Shown: positions 23,801 to 34,361 of the stretch, piece after piece
How the letters are laid out: each line of letters starts with the position of its first letter
How positions within the stretch are numbered: position 1 is the first letter of the stretch
Source of the DNA: Poa pratensis
Lineage: Eukaryota; Streptophyta; Magnoliopsida; Poales; Poaceae
Direction: 5' to 3'
DNA: 64,000 bases
Assembly (NCBI GenBank): GCA_947311845.1
Contig: CAMZMU010000027.1
Span: forward strand, 46,812,758-46,876,757
Position numbers and translations under genes: made by a program
The notes under the pieces: generated by a model
The model's database searches: none
What the model was told of the DNA's origin: nothing
What the model saw: only the letters and a program-made list of their open reading frames with translations

Positions 23801-26797
23801 TCGCCTCTTTAGTTGGCAAGAAATTAATTACCGCCATTATCACACATTTTATGTGGTGGACATATGTATCGTTAAGTTCTTAATTAATTGTTGAGACTAA
23901 TATATAATTTAATATAAAAATATAGTTTGCAAAAAATGAAAGACTATGATAAACACAGTTAAACAACTCAAACAATGTACTCCCTCCGTTCCAAATTAGA
24001 TGACTTCCATTAGTGTAGAAGTCATCTAATTTGGAACGGAGGTAGTAGAAATTGTCTGTTGTCTATTTAGTTACTTGACTAATTGCCATAGGCCAACATG
24101 GAAACGAATATACGTGGAGAAATTTATCTACAGTGAACTGGAATTCTGATGGTGATATGTCCTGTTGGTTCAACTTTTTTGAAATAAATATGAAGAAATC
24201 AAGTAAATGATCACATGCTTACATAGTTGCACCATACTTGATCCATCTATTGCAGAAACCTTACGACAAAATATATAAATAATAAAGGATCTAAAATTTA
24301 CCTGATGCAATGCCAGCTGCTGACCCAGCTGCCACAAGTGACATTCTTTTTCCGCCTTCCCACCCAAAGACATTTCCAAATCCTTTCGCTATAGCAGAAC
24401 CTATCTCTACACTGGGTCCCTCAGGCCCCAAAGAGTTGCCAGTTCCAAGCGTGAAAGATGCTGCCACAGCTTTCAAGAATGGCCTAAACACACCCTTTAT
24501 ACCAGATACAGTGCCATCTGAGTTCGTTTTGATAGAACTTCTTAGTGTATTCAACCCTCCAACTATGATGCCACCACTGACTGGAACAAGTATCACCCTC
24601 TGCCAAATTTCAGCAGTGGGTTCCTCCCTTAGCCAAGAAGCACCTCGCAACGGTATGCCATCCCAAAGAAGGTCACGTATTTCATGAACCTATGACAAAA
24701 GAATACCGATCAACATCTCAAGCAGCAATAGCAGATGTGCTTAACCTAAAAGCACGAATTTAACTGACTCCCATTGGTAGCAAAATGCACCCAAGATATC
24801 CAATCTTTTCAAATTATATCATTAGGCTTGACACGTGCAGCTTCAGGTTCATCCATACTCTGATGAACACGTACATCATCCAAAATTGGACCCTTACCAA
24901 AGATGGGGTATCACATCCTCTACCGTGACATAACATGCCACTGTGATAAACTGAAACTTTCAGCTAGGCACTGTCGATCAGATAGATGGTAGGAGAGGGA
25001 ACTGGAGGGAAATGAAGGAGAGAAATCAGAGAAAGAGGGTTTTGGAGTTATCTTGTTTGGTTTATTCATTGGCACGGTTCCCTCTCATATATATATGAGG
25101 CAGTCCAAACAGATATTCTGTCGGTCAGAGTCTGACCCAACTTCCAAACAATTTGAAATTCAGAATTCAAGGTATCTTCGGCCATAGCAAGTCATCACAT
25201 TGCTGTGAGGAATTCACAAAAACTTCGCAAGGACATGGTTGCGTCCAAGCTGGTAGGCGGCTAGGCCCATCAGCCTCGGCATCATGTCCCAGCTAGACAC
25301 GGGTACCCATGTCCATGTGCAGCCTGGTCTGTCATCTGGACATGACATGGGGCTATCCTAAATTTGAGTTGAAAGAAATAGCTAGACTTCTGTAAGCAAC
25401 CCTGTGAGCTATAAGTTGGAAAAATGAGCGCAATGCTTCTGAGTCTTTGTTCATTCCAATATTCAGCATCAATGTTCATCCAACCCTATGAACACAAATC
25501 TAAGCAAGCTAGAACTTTGTATGAGGGACTGATTCATGGATACATCAAGTTCAGTTACCTGATTGAACAAAATGCAGGTAGCTGAGCTATAACGAGTGTG
25601 CTGATTTCTTTCCATACATAGCTTCTGGTGTGGTTGTAGCATGGTTGGATCCTTTAAGCTTTTACAGCTAGGTATTCTATACCTTGTGCAGCAATGACAT
25701 CATTTTTTGATAAAAGGTACTACCTCCGATCCAAAATAAGTGTCTCAGTTCAAAGCTGGGGCTAGTTCAATACTGACACTTATTTTGGATTAGAGTGAGT
25801 ACTATAAACCATTCGCAGGCTATCATCTTCTGATTTTTTTCCCTTTTCAAAAAAAAAAGTGGCTGCAATCGTGGTCCTTATTGGTTACTGAAGTAGCAAT
25901 AGCTGCAGGAGCTGATGGTCTTTGGTGAGGTTGGAATTGGCTACCAGGGGCTTTAAGTCCCAGTTAGGATGGTGACTTAATAACGCTTATGCAATGTTTG
26001 AGTTGCATTCATGCTTTATGTAGCTTTTCATTTCTTTCGGAGATTAGAGCCATTTAGCATGAATATTGCAATACATGAGTTATGAAATTGGATGTGTGCA
26101 TTTCTGGATAGCCTTCCAAATATACAAGGGTCCATGTATATTTGGGTTCTCAATTTGAAAAATAAATATACTATGAGTTACTACAATGCCAGATCAGATA
26201 TACAATCAGAAACTTCTTTTGACCAAAAATCCAATGGTACATATTTTGTGGCGTATGGATTTTTTTGGGTCAAATTGAGGACCTATAAATATGCGGGGAA
26301 TTGTGTATTTGGGAGTAGTTTATTAAGTTGGCAACAAGTTTTTCTTGCTAATTTTTTTTTTTTTGGTAACATAGTTTAGCAGTCAGTACCTAGCTAATTT
26401 TCGCTTCAGCCAACACAAATACAGATCAGTTCGCGCAGCAGTTAAATGAGCCGTGAATGAATTTAACATTTAGGAAGAATCAAACTAGGGTAAGTTAGCA
26501 AGTGGCTACCGAGAGGTTGAAGAGGACCACGGCGACGCCGGTGAGAAGGCCGACTAAGCAGGCCGCGAGCGTGACAAGGTCGCGGCCAGGCGCCATCTCC
26601 TCCAAGGACGCCTTTACTACCTGCTGCCCCCGCCGAGCCTCGGCTTCCTCGTCCGCCGCTCCGCATCGAATCCGGAGGCGCAGGCCGCGACAGCGGCTAC
26701 CGGGCAGCAACGGGCCGCGGAATAGACGGAGAGGAGGCGGATACGCGGACGAGGCAAGTAGTAGACGCGGGGAGCACGGGGTTGATACTGGCGCCAT
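17866..26797 (-). CDS. CLC-e: CLC-type chloride channel/transporter, plastid CLC-e type, 7 exons, 717 aa
   Basis: Minus-strand exons: 26510-26797, 24302-24689, 23335-23532, 20409-20875, 19236-19778, 18054-18262 and 17866-17926. All introns are GT-AG and phases agree, giving 718 codons with the stop. The N-terminal about 60 residues are Ser/Pro/Arg-rich like a plastid transit peptide. Membrane part: the first helix LVTLAACLVGLLTGVAVVLF, the RGASWLREEP loop, the anion-site motif GPEGPSVEIG, GFNAAVAGCFFA, and GGYYAPSLFIGAATG (Tyr in place of the usual Phe, as in divergent plant CLCs). Then VGMAATLAGVCKVPLTSVLL and two CBS domains (VAEAMKTRYVSVSVKT...; VRCKMLSVTPQMPLTTAEK...). The last exon ends ALAARDFFTSTSEIRKGER. 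If exon 6 were read through, a stop follows at 18044. CLC-e proteins act in thylakoid membranes and affect anion balance. Introns hold several transposons but no exon is damaged. Confidence 0.93.
18800..19080 (-). repeat. Local tandem repeats in CLC-e intron 5
   Basis: A unit of about 100 bp is present twice in diverged form (about 18840 and 18938: AAGACTGAGTACAGCATG against TAGACTGAGTATCGTACC, each followed by TTGGTTC-GAATCCAG). A 30-bp unit, ATTCTAGTTTTTCTTCGATA plus AAGACTACAT, is repeated at 19003 and 19033. Confidence 0.75.
19868..20025. mobile_element. hAT-type MITE in CLC-e intron 4, 158 bp
   Basis: Termini CAGGGGCAAAGCTAG and (reverse complement) CAGTGGCGGAGCTGG, flanked by a perfect 8-bp duplication TATGCAGT (19860-19867 and 20026-20033). 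This is the canonical hAT structure. It lies between exons 4 and 5 and does not touch splice sites. Confidence 0.88.
21068..22779 (+). mobile_element. Pack-MULE in CLC-e intron 3, about 1.7 kb
   Basis: Long inverted repeats: the left arm (about 21068-21230: GGGTACATAAACTTG, ACACAAACTTATAAACTGGG, GATCCAAATCGATCTAGCGC, CACGTGGCGTTG) is matched by the right arm (about 22620-22779) in reverse complement at roughly 85 percent by eye. Arms of more than 150 bp, no transposase and a captured host-gene fragment fit a Pack-MULE. No 9-bp target duplication is evident, so the exact ends are within a few bases. The element lies in the 2.46-kb intron between CLC-e exons 3 and 4, opposite in sense to the captured gene. 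Confidence 0.8.
21750..22222 (+). pseudogene. Captured 3-ketoacyl-CoA synthase (KCS/FAE1) fragment
   Basis: In shifting plus-strand frames: RTARAHNGAMDECFNCVYH (KCS consensus VRTHKGAD..CFNCVYQ), GVSLAPELM, AVAGDALKTNTSTL, VPFTEQL, RPYIPKFPCAFQDCCVHAGG followed by RATLEGVQ, and TLHRFGNTSSNSL with a stop immediately after. These lie in family order and correspond to the C-terminal half of a KCS, the condensing enzyme of very-long-chain fatty acid synthesis. The region includes the catalytic His (VHAGG) and Asn (FGNTSS) neighbourhoods, but not the N-terminal half with the catalytic Cys. Frameshifts and the truncation make it non-functional. It sits between the MULE inverted repeats, so it was probably transduplicated. 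Confidence 0.82.
23980..24045. mobile_element. 66-bp Stowaway-like hairpin in CLC-e intron 2
   Basis: CTCCCTCCGTTCCAAATTAG followed by ATGACTTC is matched by its near-exact reverse complement after a loop of about 10 bases, with TA on both sides (23978-23979 and 24046-24047). The whole element is one hairpin. Confidence 0.8.
25720..25799. mobile_element. Stowaway-type MITE in CLC-e intron 1, 80 bp
   Basis: CTACCTCCGATCCAAAATAA plus GTGTC and the right arm GACACTTATTTTGGATTAGA plus GTGAG form an inverted repeat. TA lies at 25718-25719 and 25800-25801. Confidence 0.8.
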
Positions 26798-27022
26798 GGA
26801 TTCGGATTGCCGGAACTGGTAGCGGGATTGGTAATCGGCTATCTCATCTCTGCTAGTGCCTGCTGGTTGCCTGGTGAGGGCTCTGAGTCTGCAGTGCGCC
26901 TCCGGCGGTGTTGTTGGCCTTTCCGGACGGAGATGGCCGTTTTCCCTCGTCTCGTGGACATGAATCCGCCAAGTCACAAGTGTTATTATCCCCTATCTCT
27001 TTCGAAACAGTCATTCGAGAAA

Positions 27023-27773
27023 GGGAAAATTTGCTACAGGACACCGTTATTTTGTGTTCTTTGGCTAAACACACTAAACTTTCATGTCTTTGCTCAGTAC
27101 CATTATAATTTCGTGGCCATTTGTTATAACACACTATTTGTACTAAAACTGAAAGATTGACATCTTTCTTCTCTCCTCCTTCCTCAATTCGATTTCTCTC
27201 TCCCGATCTCGATTTCTCTCTCCTAATCTCTTTTTACATGTGAGAGCTAGACCACGTGCTCGCGGCATACGGTCATGGCCCTCCGCCGCTGCACTACCCA
27301 TCCTAGATGGTCGTCCGCGTAACCCTCTGGTCTCGTTCATGTCGTGTCCCGGCGACCTTTGATTGCGCCAGCGACCATGCCACCTGGCCAAAATAGCGCC
27401 ACTCGGTCGACCTCGATTGCGTCGGTGATCAGGCCATCCGTCTCCCTGACACTTCGTCGCCCCGCGCATGCTAACCTTGCTGCAGTGGCCGAGAGTCAAC
27501 GGCTGCGTTGCCGATGTCGGCCTAGGCCTGATCTTCACTATGCACTTCCGGCGAACATACGCATGCTCGTTGAATTCCGACAACGCACGCACAAATCAGT
27601 TATGCAAGCAGGCACAGACCTCTACGGGCTACTTCTCCCCCTTTCCGTTTTAGTACAAACAGTGTGTTACAGCAAATGACCATAAAATTGTAATAGTACT
27701 CAGCATATACACAAAAGTTTAGTGTGTTTGGGCAAAGGACACAGAATAACGGTGTCTTGTAGCAAATTTTCCC
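27023..27773. mobile_element. MULE with about 140-bp terminal inverted repeats
   Basis: The left arm begins GGGAAAATTTGCTACAGGAC and runs to about 27160. The right arm, reverse-complemented, begins GGGAAAATTTGCTACAAGAC and parallels it throughout (CACCGTTATT, AACACACTAAACTTT, AACACACT.TTTGTACTAAAAC). The internal 480 bp is GC-richer and has a 149-codon minus-strand ORF that I do not recognise. No exact 9-bp duplication is visible. The element sits about 225 bp upstream of the CLC-e start codon, so it may affect that promoter. Confidence 0.75.
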
Positions 27774-28666
27774 GAGAAGAAAATATTACTGTATAAGTAT
27801 TGCACCCATACAGAAAGTACCAGAAAATATCTTTGATTGCACCATATATCAAATAATTGGCTAAATAGCGCTATATACACGCTATATTCACAAAATTTTC
27901 TCTCGGAAGTCATTGAAAATCATTTCTCAGCCAAGGTTTTTACATGAGTAGAATACTGTCATCTTTGAGCGCAGAAAAAACAGAATTTTTTACTTTTTCC
28001 ATATAACATGTGCGCTTGTCTCCCATGTGCCATTGATCTGCGACTCCGTGTCCATCTCCTTTCCCCCTTTCCTTTGTTTACTTTTAGTTTATTACTAGTA
28101 AAATGCCCGTGCGATGCAACGGGTTTAAATGTAGAAATTGAACGAGTCACATCAAATTTACCCTTCAATATATCTTGGCTGCACCCATGATTTTCTTCAG
28201 TCTTACATATTTGACTATATGTCTATACAACAAACCTTATGCGAAAGGGAAATAAAAAATTTATATATTTTCATCAATCTTCTCTGTTTAAGTGTCATGG
28301 ATATCCAAAAATAATGAAACTGTCACACATTTTTTTTAAGTACCTGGATGATCACTAACAAAATAACTCTACTTAAATAGTTCATGCTGCATCACAAAGA
28401 AGCTTCATGATCTGCAAACTTTGCATTGCGTATTTGATTAGTGATTGGGTCCTCTTACATTTCTGGGTAAGTAACAGCTCAACACACACATATGTTTTCT
28501 TTGAAAAGAAAAGACACTGTGATAATTGAATATTTGAAAGAACCATATTACCGCTCTAGCTATTTAGCACATCAGGTGTACTGATTACTGAACACTGTAC
28601 ATGATCATGTAGCAACGTTTCGTACTGTCGTCGTCGTAGCAGCGCAGCTTGATTTCAAGAAAGAAT
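27774..28666. other. Intergenic, nothing firmly recognised
   Basis: AT-rich. At 28096-28125 is ACTAGTAAAATGCCCGTGCG followed by ATGCAACGGG, a tract I associate with repeated DNA in grasses, but no element boundaries can be supported. Confidence 0.35.
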
Positions 28667-29682
28667 TTAGCAGAGACCATCTCTCCTTTCTTTGTCCTGG
28701 AAAGTGGATGGCAACATGTTTGGAAACAGCTTGAGGAACACTGGCAGTAAGAACTCCATGAACGGAATGATGATAAACACAGCAAAAGGTACCAGCCTGA
28801 ACATGTCAGCTGTTGTGCGTGTAAGCTGTTGCCTCTCTCTCCTTGTAAGGTTCTTTCCACCAGCAAGTTTCACCAATAACCTCGATGAAATTCTAACATA
28901 TGCCGATAGTAGCTTAATTCCCAACCAATAATGCTTCAGTGTAGAGACGAATTCTTCCTTCCAATGCTTCAACTTCACAGCCCAGTCAGCTCTTAAAACC
29001 ACAAAACAAAATATAAACTAAAACGTCGAGACAAACAGCCATCCATGAAAAAGAGCAAGACAGCAGAAATACTTCAATTCAAAGAAGGGAACCAAGACCT
29101 GCTCATAGAAGCAACAAGACGCAGAGCAGGACCAATACCCAGAAGCCTTGCCCAGAATTTCTGTATGATTGATTGATCAGTCTTTTGAACTTCCTGCACC
29201 TGCTTAGCTTTAGCCTTTGCTTTTGCATTGCTTAAGCCTTCCACTGCCTGATCACACTCTTCTGGAGACGCCTCCTTTTTTGGCTGCTTCTGGTCCTCAC
29301 TCTGCTCATTCAGAACACCAGATTCAGGCTGCCCAGCTGCTTTTGATGCTTTACGAACTGACTACAAGAAATACCTGGCTCCCAAGGGGAATTCAGCATT
29401 CGGCGATTTAGATCTATATGAGCCAAGAAAAACACCAAGAGTTGGGCGCCACATGAAACCATTACTAAGGCCCAAAAGGTCTCTCTTACTTAAGGTATAT
29501 AACACCTTCTCACGGTTAGAGTGCCCTGTGTTCTGCTCCGACAAATTGTATACAGTGCTATGCTCAACAACACGTCCAAATGTTCCTGGCCCAAAAACGG
29601 AATTAGATGAATGTAATAAAACAGGTGCATTGGTATGCTCCAGAATATACTTCCGTCTCCTAACGATGGCCCTCGAGGCCAT
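28667..29682 (-). pseudogene. LETM1-like (mitochondrial cation/proton exchanger) gene fragment
   Basis: Minus strand. Exon 1 (29099-29682) begins MASRAIVRRRKYILEH like plant LETM1-like proteins and continues to KRDLLGLSNGF. It then meets an in-frame TAG at 29362-29364 (ARYFL-stop-SVRKASK) and stays homologous afterwards (SPEECDQAVEGLSNAKAKAK; RLLGIGPALRLVASMSR). A GT-AG intron follows (28992-29098). Exon 2 (to 28691) reads DWAVKLKHWKEEF, RISSRLLVKLAGGKNLTRRE, FIIIPFMEFLLPVF and PSTFQDK. Homology stops there and a stop codon comes eight codons later. The remaining LETM1 exons are missing. LETM1 proteins are inner-mitochondrial-membrane exchangers. The premature stop and the truncation argue for a pseudogene or captured fragment. 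Confidence 0.85.
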
Positions 29683-30940
29683 TCTTGATTGGTTCTTCCT
29701 TTACTCAAAATAATGCCAGTCTGATGCCTCTCCGGGTAGAACTCTGCAACATAGCAAGACCCGTCGTCTCTCCTCATCTTCTTACTGTGCAAGCTCCCTC
29801 ATAGCCCAACCTCGCCCTGGCCGCTCTGCCTGTCGACGAGCTCTAGCTCGGTCTCCACCAAGCAGCCGAGCTCCACCCTGGCCTCTCCCTCAAGCTCCGC
29901 TGCACCCAGCAGCTGAGCTCCTCCATGGTCTCCACGGCTCCACCTGGACTGAGACCCCAACGCCCGTGGCCGAGAACCATATCCTTCTTTTTTCTCCTCT
30001 ATCTCTGTAAAAGGGGAACAAGGCTTCGTGGCCCATGCCGAGACACGGACGTCGTCGGCTAGCCTGCGCCATTGCGCACCTCGTCCGCCTCCGCGGACAG
30101 GATCCACTCCCCGCGCCGCCCATGCCGCCGTGGAGAACCGCTGCTCGACCTCGTCGCAGCGTGGCTAACCAACGTGACCGATACCTTGCGCGCCCATGGA
30201 CCATGGTAACCTGCGGCTGGTGCAGCAGGAGATGAAGTCGCGGGGTGGTGGCAGCGAGGGGAACCAGGGCGGCAGAGGCGCGGGGAACCAGGGGAGGCGG
30301 CGCCAGAGAGCTGAAGTCGCGGGGCGCCGGGGTGGTGGCAGCGGCAAAGTTCCAACGCCACGCCTTTGCAGAAAGGGCACCGCGAGCTCGCGTGGCGTTT
30401 GGGTGGAGTAGCGCCGTGGAGGTGGAAGGCAGGTCGTGGACCTCTCCGTGACCGACGAGCTCTGTATCTAGCCGCCGCTGCAACGGGATCTAGGCCCGCT
30501 CGATCTGGGAGGATGTACCAATTCGAGTATGTACGCTCCTTGGGAGCCCTGCTGTTTGCCATCACGGGTACTTGTCGGCGTCGGGGTATGGAGCACCACC
30601 GGCGGCGAACTCCTTGCAGAGCAACCGGCAACGCGGAATCGTGGAGGAGAGGCGGCGCTCCATGTACATCTGCGCCGCTTCCCGGCTGTCACTCCGCCGC
30701 CGGAGCTCCTGGTTTGCGAGTTTGATGCGTGCGCGTGCAGCAGCCGCGCCGGCAGCAAGGGCATCGGCCTCAGCGGCGCTGGGCGACCAGCGGAGGCGGC
30801 CGAGAAAGGAATTTCTTAATCTGTTGACTTGAGGTGGCAGTTTCGTAAATAAGTAAAACGAAACGGTGGGATGGCATAGGTACGTAGTATGTGATCTGGT
30901 GGGAGGGTAAAATCATAAAAAATAACGTACGAGAAGAAAT
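29683..30940. other. GC-rich stretch upstream of the LETM1 fragment, no supported gene
   Basis: Long overlapping ORFs on both strands (up to about 190 codons) are Arg/Pro/Ala-rich and match no family I know. They are best explained by high GC content. Position 29683 onward could be the former LETM1 promoter and 5' UTR. Confidence 0.35.
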
Positions 30941-30943
30941 CTT

Positions 30944-30944
30944 A

Positions 30945-30987
<43 letters not shown>
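30944..30987 (+). repeat. (ATT)n microsatellite
   Basis: About 14 uninterrupted ATT units, followed by AGGTATAG. Likely polymorphic. Confidence 0.95.
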
Positions 30988-31727
30988 GGTATAGATTACT
31001 GGCCATCGCGGCCCCACCCGACCCAAATTTTTTGGCCGGGCCAAAGCAAATCATATCATTGGGATAGGCTTGAACTTAAATTTTGAGTTCGACGGTTAGG
31101 TGGGGCCAAGCTTGTGCTTGCAAAAAAAAAAATTGGCTAGGATCAGGCCAGGTCAAACTCAAGGCGGATTTATGTGTCTGACTGTCGGGTCGGGCCAATT
31201 TTTTCAACACCTGGTTGTTTTTTGGATCAGACCGATCCATGGCACTGCTACACCCACCTAATTGAGAGCGTTCAAGTGGATCCCACACTTAACCCCTATA
31301 TGTCTGGAAAAAAATCCCGGATATGGACCATATAGAAAAAGCTAGTCTATTAGATCTCCCATACATAGCCCAAAACATCCTGACTTTTTGTCATATGCGT
31401 AAAAATGGGGTTGTGTGTACGCTTTCATACACATCCACCATGTCTGATATGACCCAATATAGCCCAGTTCGAGAATCTCACACATCTCTCTATTTTCTTT
31501 GATGCAATTTAGAGAGAAAGAGCAGTGCGAACTAGAAAAAAAAGAATCGGGACATGATTATGCCTCGCTCAATCCACACCTCGGACTAAACCCTAGCATC
31601 AATCTCGGTCGATCTGCTCCGCTCAACTTCACCCCCTCTCCTCTCCAACATGGCAAAGTCGTGGATGCGCTTGAGGTGAAACTTTCTAACCTTGGCACCG
31701 GACAACGAGCTTGCCTCCGTCGCTCGC
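30988..31727. other. Left flank of the retrotransposon complex, nothing recognised
   Basis: No gene is supported. An open frame from 31499 runs into the retrotransposon. Before insertion the sequence read ...GTCGCTCGCTGGA|GGGATCAAGTAG..., which joins 31732 to 54353. Confidence 0.35.
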
Positions 31728-31732
31728 TGGAT
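31728..31732 (+). repeat. CTGGA target duplication of the Tat-type element, left
   Basis: CTGGA precedes TGTCGGGG at 31733 and reappears at 54348-54352 after the last LTR. A third CTGGA follows the first LTR at 37699-37703. Confidence 0.85.
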
Positions 31733-31777
31733 GTCGGGGGGCTACCCCCGGGTAGGGTCAAGATATGGTATAAGCTA

Positions 31778-33315
31778 TTTCGTCATGGCGAACAACAGAT
31801 GCCTAGGGGTAGGCTTGAGTTTGGGGGCCGATGGAGGATTGCGCGACGGAGTCGCACACGAAGAACACGGCAGACACACAGATTTACCCTGCTTCGGGGC
31901 CCTCGTGAGGAGGTAAAACCCCTACTGCAGCATCTAACCTATTTTGGTGTATTCTCTTCTCCGTATAGGTTTTGTACAAATGCTCCTTGAGTTGTCTCGA
32001 GCTCACCATCGAGAGAAGCTCCAGGAAGAAGAAGGAGTAAAGGGAGGAAAAAGAGCCCAAGGGGCCTCGCGCGCTCGCGCGTGTCTCTGCCCGTGAGCAC
32101 TCCCCTTGGTGCTCCTTATAAAGAGAGAACCCAGGGGACAAGGGGTGGTCCACAGGTACTATGCTGACATTGTACATGACATGACCACTGGGGTCTTGTC
32201 ACACTGTTGATGTGTCATGCGGGTGTACTCTCGTCACATCAGTGGCACTGTAGCCATGCTGGCCTGTCATGCCCTTGTCCTTGGCCTTGTCTTCTAGCTT
32301 CTGTCCTCAGGATCTTCTTGTCTCCTTCTTCTTATCTTCTGCAGGTGACAGTGAATATCTGCTACCCGTCGAGGTTGAGTGTCGAAGGAGCGTGCAGCGA
32401 CCGACGTAGGGATCACAGTGGATATCTCGATAGAAGCAGCGATGGAGACCTCGGCAGGAATAGTCGTACGCGAGACATCCTGGGAACAACTCGGTCGGTC
32501 CGACCCAGCCCGGAAGGAGAGGATGCCGACCTGCTGGAGATGTCGGCCTGGCCGAGCTGGACAATCCGGCCTATCCGAGGTAAGCAAACTCGGCCTGCTC
32601 CGAGTCTGGAGAGGCGACTCGGCCCGGGGTTGAAGGATATGTCGGAGGAGATGGCCCGACCGGGGCGCGTGGTGGTCTCTCGTCCCAGCCGGAGCTGGCG
32701 ACAGCAGCCCAGCCGAGGCTGGCGACCACGGCCCAGCCAAGGCTGGCACAACTCGGCCCAACCGAGGTAAGGAATACCTCGGCCTGCGGGGGCTGGGTAT
32801 GCGGCCTGAGACTGGAGACGGAGGCCTGCCGAGGCTGAGGCAGGAGCCGGCCTGCTAGAGATTTGGCCCTCCCGAGGTACAGCACAACTCGGCCCAACCC
32901 GAGGTTGGGGGCCTCGGCCCAGCCAAGGTAGAATTCGGCCTGGGCGCATCGGCTCATCTAGGCAGGAGGAAGTCGGCCTGACTGAGGTATGCATTGCTTG
33001 GCCCGCCACGGAGTGAGCACTGGGGAGTTCGGTCCTCCGAGTCGATGCAGCCTCGGTCCAGGCGAAGCAAGGAAGGCCAACCGACGTGGCTGAGTCTCGG
33101 AGCGACCGAGGTGAAGCTCGGCCCAGCGGAGCTTGACGATGCCTCAGCCCATTCGAGGTAAGAGGTATCTCGGGCCACTGCTGGTTAACTCGGTCCAGGT
33201 TATGTTTTTCTGCCCCTTCCTTTATCTTTTCTCTCTTCTACCAACTCCGGTTTCTATCTCTTTTACCGATACAACAACCACATAACTTTGGGTACCGGGG
33301 ATTACATCCCCGACA
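31778..33315 (-). repeat. LTR of the nested element (its 3' LTR), 1538 bp
   Basis: The left copy is about 300 bp longer than its partner because of extra material between about 32540 and 32870, rich in CGGCC/CCGAGG repeats. The left terminus is mutated (TTTCGTC for TGTC). Confidence 0.85.
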
Positions 33316-33419
33316 TTAGTCCCCGAGGCTGCGGGGGACTCACAGAGTCCCGTGCAGTCTTACAAAAACAAACAACAACCTCAAAAATCTCCAAGTGCAC
33401 AACCTTCTGCCTGCATGGG

Positions 33420-34125
33420 CACCATTATATGTCGGTTTTTAGCCACTCTGGGCATTACCGAAATCACATGCCGACAGCATTAACTGGACCAACATATAAC
33501 TTGCACGGACATATCTCATATGACTCGGTACCTCGGCCTCTCGGGGCATATCTCCTATGTCGGTTTTAGCCACTCTGGGCTTTTACCCCACATCGGATGT
33601 CGCCAGCATTAGCTGGACCGACATACAACCTGCATGGACATATCTCATATGTCTCAGTACCTCGGTCTCTCTAGGCATATCTCATAATTCTCGGTACCTC
33701 GGCCTCTCTGGGCATACCTCATATGTCGGTTTTAGCCACTCTGGGCTTTTACCTACATTGGATGTCGCCAGCATTAGCTGGGCCGACATACAACCTGCAC
33801 GGACATATCTCAGATGTCTCGGTACCTCGGCCTCTCTAGGCATATCTCATATGTCTCGGTACCTTGGATGTCCGGCAGCCACTCTGGGCGCTTACCGACA
33901 TGAACGTCTCCAGCCACTGTTGGTTTGACGTAGGGATACCTCAGATGTCCGGTAGCCACTCTGGGCGCTTACCGACATGGACGTCTCCAGCACTGCTGGT
34001 TTGACGTAAGCATATCTCGAATGTCCGGTAGCCACGCTGGGCGTTTACCAGCATAGATGTCTCTAGCCACTGCTGGACCGACATATAACCTGCATGGACA
34101 TATCTCATGGGTTGCCTTTGGCAAA
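33420..34125 (+). repeat. Diverged repeats with CATATCTCATATGTC and GCCACTCTGGGC motifs
   Basis: At least six variable units combine TAGCCACTCTGGGC, a TTACC segment, GACATA, and ACATATCTCATATG followed by TCTCGGTACCTCGG. They lie in the interior of the nested element and are not coding. Confidence 0.75.
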
Positions 34126-34136
34126 CCAACATAAAC

Positions 34137-34306
34137 GATGATCAGGGATACAGGATGATGCCAGGATACGTTGGCAAACCGACTAAACGGCGATCTGGGA
34201 TATGAAATGATGCCGTGATACTATGGCAAACCGAAATAAACGGCGATCTGGGATATGAGATGATGCCGTGATATTGTGGCAAACCGAAATAAAACGGCGA
34301 TCTGGA
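34137..34306 (+). repeat. About 62-bp tandem repeat, three copies
   Basis: Units contain GGCAAACCGA, AAACGGCGATCTGGGATATG and ATGATGCCGTGATA, with the last unit truncated. Interior of the nested element. Confidence 0.8.
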
Positions 34307-34361
34307 GAATACCGAAAATGCCATGATACCTTGGGTAATTTGAGATAACCAGTATAACCAT

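Noticed and set aside
28096..28125. Possible terminus of a large transposon
   Set aside because: The tract is familiar from grass repeats but no partner terminus or duplication could be shown.
29799..30819. Many long ORFs on both strands in the GC-rich stretch
   Set aside because: They overlap in up to five frames, are Arg/Pro/Ala-rich and show no family motif. GC content explains them.
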